From Mariprofundus sp. (GTDB lineage Bacteria > Pseudomonadota > Zetaproteobacteria > Mariprofundales > Mariprofundaceae), in the NCBI GenBank assembly GCA_021772845.1, contig JAJFLF010000028.1, positions 1 through 8,535 of the forward strand: a stretch of DNA of 8,535 nucleotides. Direction: 5' to 3'. The notes under the pieces are model-generated. The model saw only the letters and a list, made by a program, of their open reading frames with translations, was not told the origin of the DNA and ran no database searches. Shown here one piece after another: positions 6,526-8,535 of this stretch. Numbering within the stretch: the stretch's first letter is position 1; each line of letters starts with the position of its first letter. Both the position numbers and the translations under genes were made by a program.

Positions 6526-8063
6526 GCATCCATCCGGGGGAATACCGGCTGCGCTTTGGCGCATTGATGACCTACTTTAAGTAGCCCCCAGCCACCATGT
6601 TCAATAAAGCTAAGATCTGTTCCACTGACATCTTCCGAATAAATCTGACTTAACATCTGATTCATTTTTTCCGGCATAAACGGTGATAGCTGCACAGCCA
6701 CCAATCGTAGTGTTTCAACCAGATGATAAAGCACCGTATTCAAACGCGCCGTATCACCGGTTTTCGCCAATGCCCATGGCGCATTATCTTCAACATAACG
6801 GTTACCATGACGCACCACCACATTGATGCGTTCCAGAACAAGGTGAAACGCCTGTTTATCCATCAATTCAGCCACATCACGTTGCATGGCTTCAACATCA
6901 GCGATCAGAGCACGATCCATATCCGTCTCTTCACCAAGCTCAGCCAACACTCCACCGTTATACTTGGTCAGCATCGAAAGCGAACGGTTCAGCAGGTTAC
7001 CAACATCATTGGCCAGCTCAGAATTATAACGCTGTTTCAAGGCGGAGAATGAGAAATCTCCATCCTGTCCAAAAGGCACTTCACGCAACAAAAAATAGCG
7101 CAATACATCTGCATCATATTCGGCCAACAGGTCTGCAGGTCTAAGTGCATTACCCTTGGACTTGGACATTTTTTCGCCTTCAACTGTCCACCAACCGTGT
7201 GCGTAAATGCGCTTCGGCAATGGCATTCCAGCTGCCATCAACATACAAGGCCAGTAGATCGCATGGAAACGCAGGATATCTTTACCAATCAGATGTACAT
7301 CGGCCGGCCACTGTTTCGGTAGATCATGCTCAGGGAAACCGAGTCCCGACAAGTAATTGGTCAGTGCATCAATCCAGACATAAATCACATGCTTTTCATC
7401 ACCGGGTACAGGTACACCCCATGAGAACGTGGTGCGCGATACCGATAGATCACGCAAGCCTGACTCAACAAAACTCAATACTTCATTACGCCGCGAAACC
7501 GGAGCAATAAAATCAGGGTTGGCATGAATATGTTCAATCAATTGATCTTGAAATGCACTCAGGCGAAAGAAATAGGACTCTTCCTGAATCTTCTCAACGT
7601 CTCGTTTGCAATCGGGGCACTGTTTGGCATCCCAGCAATCTGCATCTTTGAGCTGAGTCTCTGGCCAATAGGTTTCACACGGGACACAGTACCAGTCTTC
7701 ATAAAAATCTTTGTAAATCGTGCCTGCATTCTCAAGGCGACGCCACATCGCCTGAACGCCGGCTTTGTGACGATCGGAACTGGTACGAATAAAGTCATCA
7801 TTACTGACACCCAATTCCGGCCACAAACTCTTATAACGCGCCACCACCTTATCTGCCAGTTCAATCGGCTCAATACCACGCGCTTCTGCTGCCTGCTCCA
7901 CCTTCTGACCGTGTTCATCGACACCGGTCAAAAAGAACACATCACGGCTGCTCATGCGCTGATAACGCGCCAACACATCAGCTGCAATGGTGGTATACAT
8001 ATGGCCTAAATGCGGCTCATCATTTACATAGTAAATGGGTGTTGTGACATAATAGCTTTCCAT
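6522..8063 (-). CDS. metG: Methionyl-tRNA synthetase, short form with zinc knuckle
   Basis: MetRS charges tRNA-Met with methionine using ATP and is essential for both initiation and elongation. The 513-residue class I synthetase starts ESYYVTTPIYYVNDEPHLGH, with the HIGH-box equivalent HLGH at 18-21, and has KMSKS at 298-302. WIDALTNYLSG at 230-240 is the methionine-pocket strand and helix. The connective insert carries CVPC (126-129) and CPDC (149-152), a four-Cys zinc site, plus an extra C143. The anticodon-binding helical domain follows, with RYFLLREVPFGQDGDFSF and ELANDVGNLLNRS, and the protein ends at KVGHQCAKAQPVFPR. There is no C-terminal EMAP/Trbp111 tRNA-binding domain, which gives the normal length for the short class. 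ATG at 8063 has GGGAG about 12 bases upstream. It heads a tight operon with DUF2062, kinase and globin genes and follows holB by 92 nt. Confidence 0.97.
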   Translation of the reverse strand: MESYYVTTPIYYVNDEPHLGHMYTTIAADVLARYQRMSSRDVFFLTGVDEHGQKVEQAAEARGIEPIELADKVVARYKSLWPELGVSNDDFIRTSSDRHKAGVQAMWRRLENAGTIYKDFYEDWYCVPCETYWPETQLKDADCWDAKQCPDCKRDVEKIQEESYFFRLSAFQDQLIEHIHANPDFIAPVSRRNEVLSFVESGLRDLSVSRTTFSWGVPVPGDEKHVIYVWIDALTNYLSGLGFPEHDLPKQWPADVHLIGKDILRFHAIYWPCMLMAAGMPLPKRIYAHGWWTVEGEKMSKSKGNALRPADLLAEYDADVLRYFLLREVPFGQDGDFSFSALKQRYNSELANDVGNLLNRSLSMLTKYNGGVLAELGEETDMDRALIADVEAMQRDVAELMDKQAFHLVLERINVVVRHGNRYVEDNAPWALAKTGDTARLNTVLYHLVETLRLVAVQLSPFMPEKMNQMLSQIYSEDVSGTDLSFIEHGGWGLLKVGHQCAKAQPVFPRMDA

Positions 8064-8139
8064 CAGCAGACGACTCTCCCTGAGTTATGAAGAGGGCACT
8101 CTAACCGTCTTCACACGTAAAAACAGTGCTAAAAAAAAG

Positions 8140-8167
8140 ATTGTAATCCGAACAGTTAAGCTTTCAA
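8140..8167 (-). promoter_or_regulatory. Candidate sigma70-type promoter for metG
   Basis: Read leftward, TTGAAA (8167-8162) and TACAAT (8145-8140) are separated by 16 bases; each hexamer matches the consensus at five of six positions. The -35 lies inside the last codons of holB and the -10 in the 92-nt gap before metG, so metG and its downstream genes could be transcribed independently of holB. Initiation would fall near the run of eight T (8131-8138). This is pattern evidence only. Confidence 0.45.
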
Positions 8168-8535
8168 CGCCGTACGCAGTTGTAAGACAGATGCCAACAG
8201 TGCCGGACCAGCACGCAGACTATGACGCACCACATCAGCCGGCCAACGCGCACACAGATGCAAGGCCTGCTGAATCAGTTCTCGCCGGCTAAATGCAGAT
8301 TCACCCGCGCACGGGGCTTGTAAGGTCGGATACACAGCATTCGCCATCAGCTGCACAATCAGGCCATGCGGCACGGTTTTCACATGGTTGCGAATCCAGG
8401 TTTCTATCTTGCCCACATCTACCCGCGCCACATCCGAAACCAGCCCCTGCCAATCAAGCAGTGCATCAGCAATCTTTGCATCCTGCAGACAAGCTACAGC
8501 ACCGGGACTACCACCGGCCACAGAGACAGCCAAGT
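8156..8535 (-). CDS. holB: DNA polymerase III delta' subunit, C-terminal part (partial, 5' end outside window)
   Basis: About 125 residues of the C-terminal end of a clamp-loader delta' subunit, which together with gamma/tau and delta loads the beta sliding clamp at the replication fork. The fragment opens with LAVSVAGGSPGAVACLQD, the conserved sensor-2-like AxxxGGSPGxAL segment of DnaX/HolB proteins, and continues into an all-helical region (DALLDWQGLVSDVARVD, ELIQQALHLCARWPADVV) that fits the delta' C-terminal collar domain. The reading frame is open to the window edge and the TTG near 8533 is an internal Leu, so the gene starts outside. The AAA+ core is not seen, so distinction from a DnaX-type fragment rests on length and helix pattern and on the common genomic order holB-(tatD)-metG. 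TAA ends it at 8156. Confidence is good but not complete. Confidence 0.72.
   Translation of the reverse strand, partial: LAVSVAGGSPGAVACLQDAKIADALLDWQGLVSDVARVDVGKIETWIRNHVKTVPHGLIVQLMANAVYPTLQAPCAGESAFSRRELIQQALHLCARWPADVVRHSLRAGPALLASVLQLRTALKA

Noticed and set aside
6526..6564. Longer start for the DUF2062 protein
   Set aside because: The 13 extra codons lie inside metG, while the ATG at 6525 gives an ATGA overlap like the other operon junctions in this window.
6723..7052. 109-codon open frame on the plus strand
   Set aside because: Antisense shadow of the metG anticodon-binding region, His/Ile-rich without recognisable motifs.
7524..8009. 161-codon open frame on the plus strand
   Set aside because: It is wholly antisense to metG, whose protein is unmistakable, and its translation shows no family features.
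8131..8155. T-run after holB as an intrinsic terminator
   Set aside because: The bases before the T-run form only a 4-bp stem with a 2-base loop, which is not a plausible hairpin; a start site for metG fits better.

Overview
The window looks like a piece of a proteobacterial chromosome with moderate GC content (near 50% by eye). The gene content is mostly core housekeeping: PhoQ-type sensor kinase, CysZ/EI24-like membrane protein, TldD/TldE, MetRS, HolB and a DUF2062 protein. The protein sequences resemble gamma- or zetaproteobacteria; a marine Mariprofundus-like organism is a guess and cannot be settled from this sequence. No rRNA, tRNA, CRISPR array, IS element or phage gene was seen.

Left part (1-1210): the 3' end of a sensor histidine kinase runs rightward and meets, tail to tail with overlapping stop codons, a leftward pair. 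That pair is a 69-aa DUF2007 protein followed by an EI24/CysZ-like membrane protein, joined by an ATGA overlap. Middle (1211-4044): divergent from that pair, tldD and tldE(pmbA) form a rightward two-gene operon, also joined by an ATGA overlap. They encode the two subunits of the TldD/TldE metalloprotease. The metal site (HExxxH plus a C-terminal Cys) is intact in TldD and absent from TldE, as expected for the pair.

AT-rich stretch (4045-4655): this holds one small gene of unrecognised function that has a good ribosome binding site but is broken by a one-base frameshift near its middle. It separates the tld operon from the leftward genes and is the most anomalous part of the window.

Right part (4656-8535): a leftward series reads holB (3' end only), metG, a DUF2062 membrane protein, a fructosamine/ketosamine-3-kinase family protein and a group 1-type truncated haemoglobin. 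From metG onward the genes are spaced by a 4-nt overlap, 3 nt and 13 nt, so they are very probably one transcript. A good sigma70-type promoter candidate for metG lies across the end of holB, and a weak hairpin plus T-run lies just past the globin stop. The link between a glycated-amine kinase and a small globin in a metG operon is the most interesting functional association. I did not find convincing evidence for a wholly new multi-gene system.
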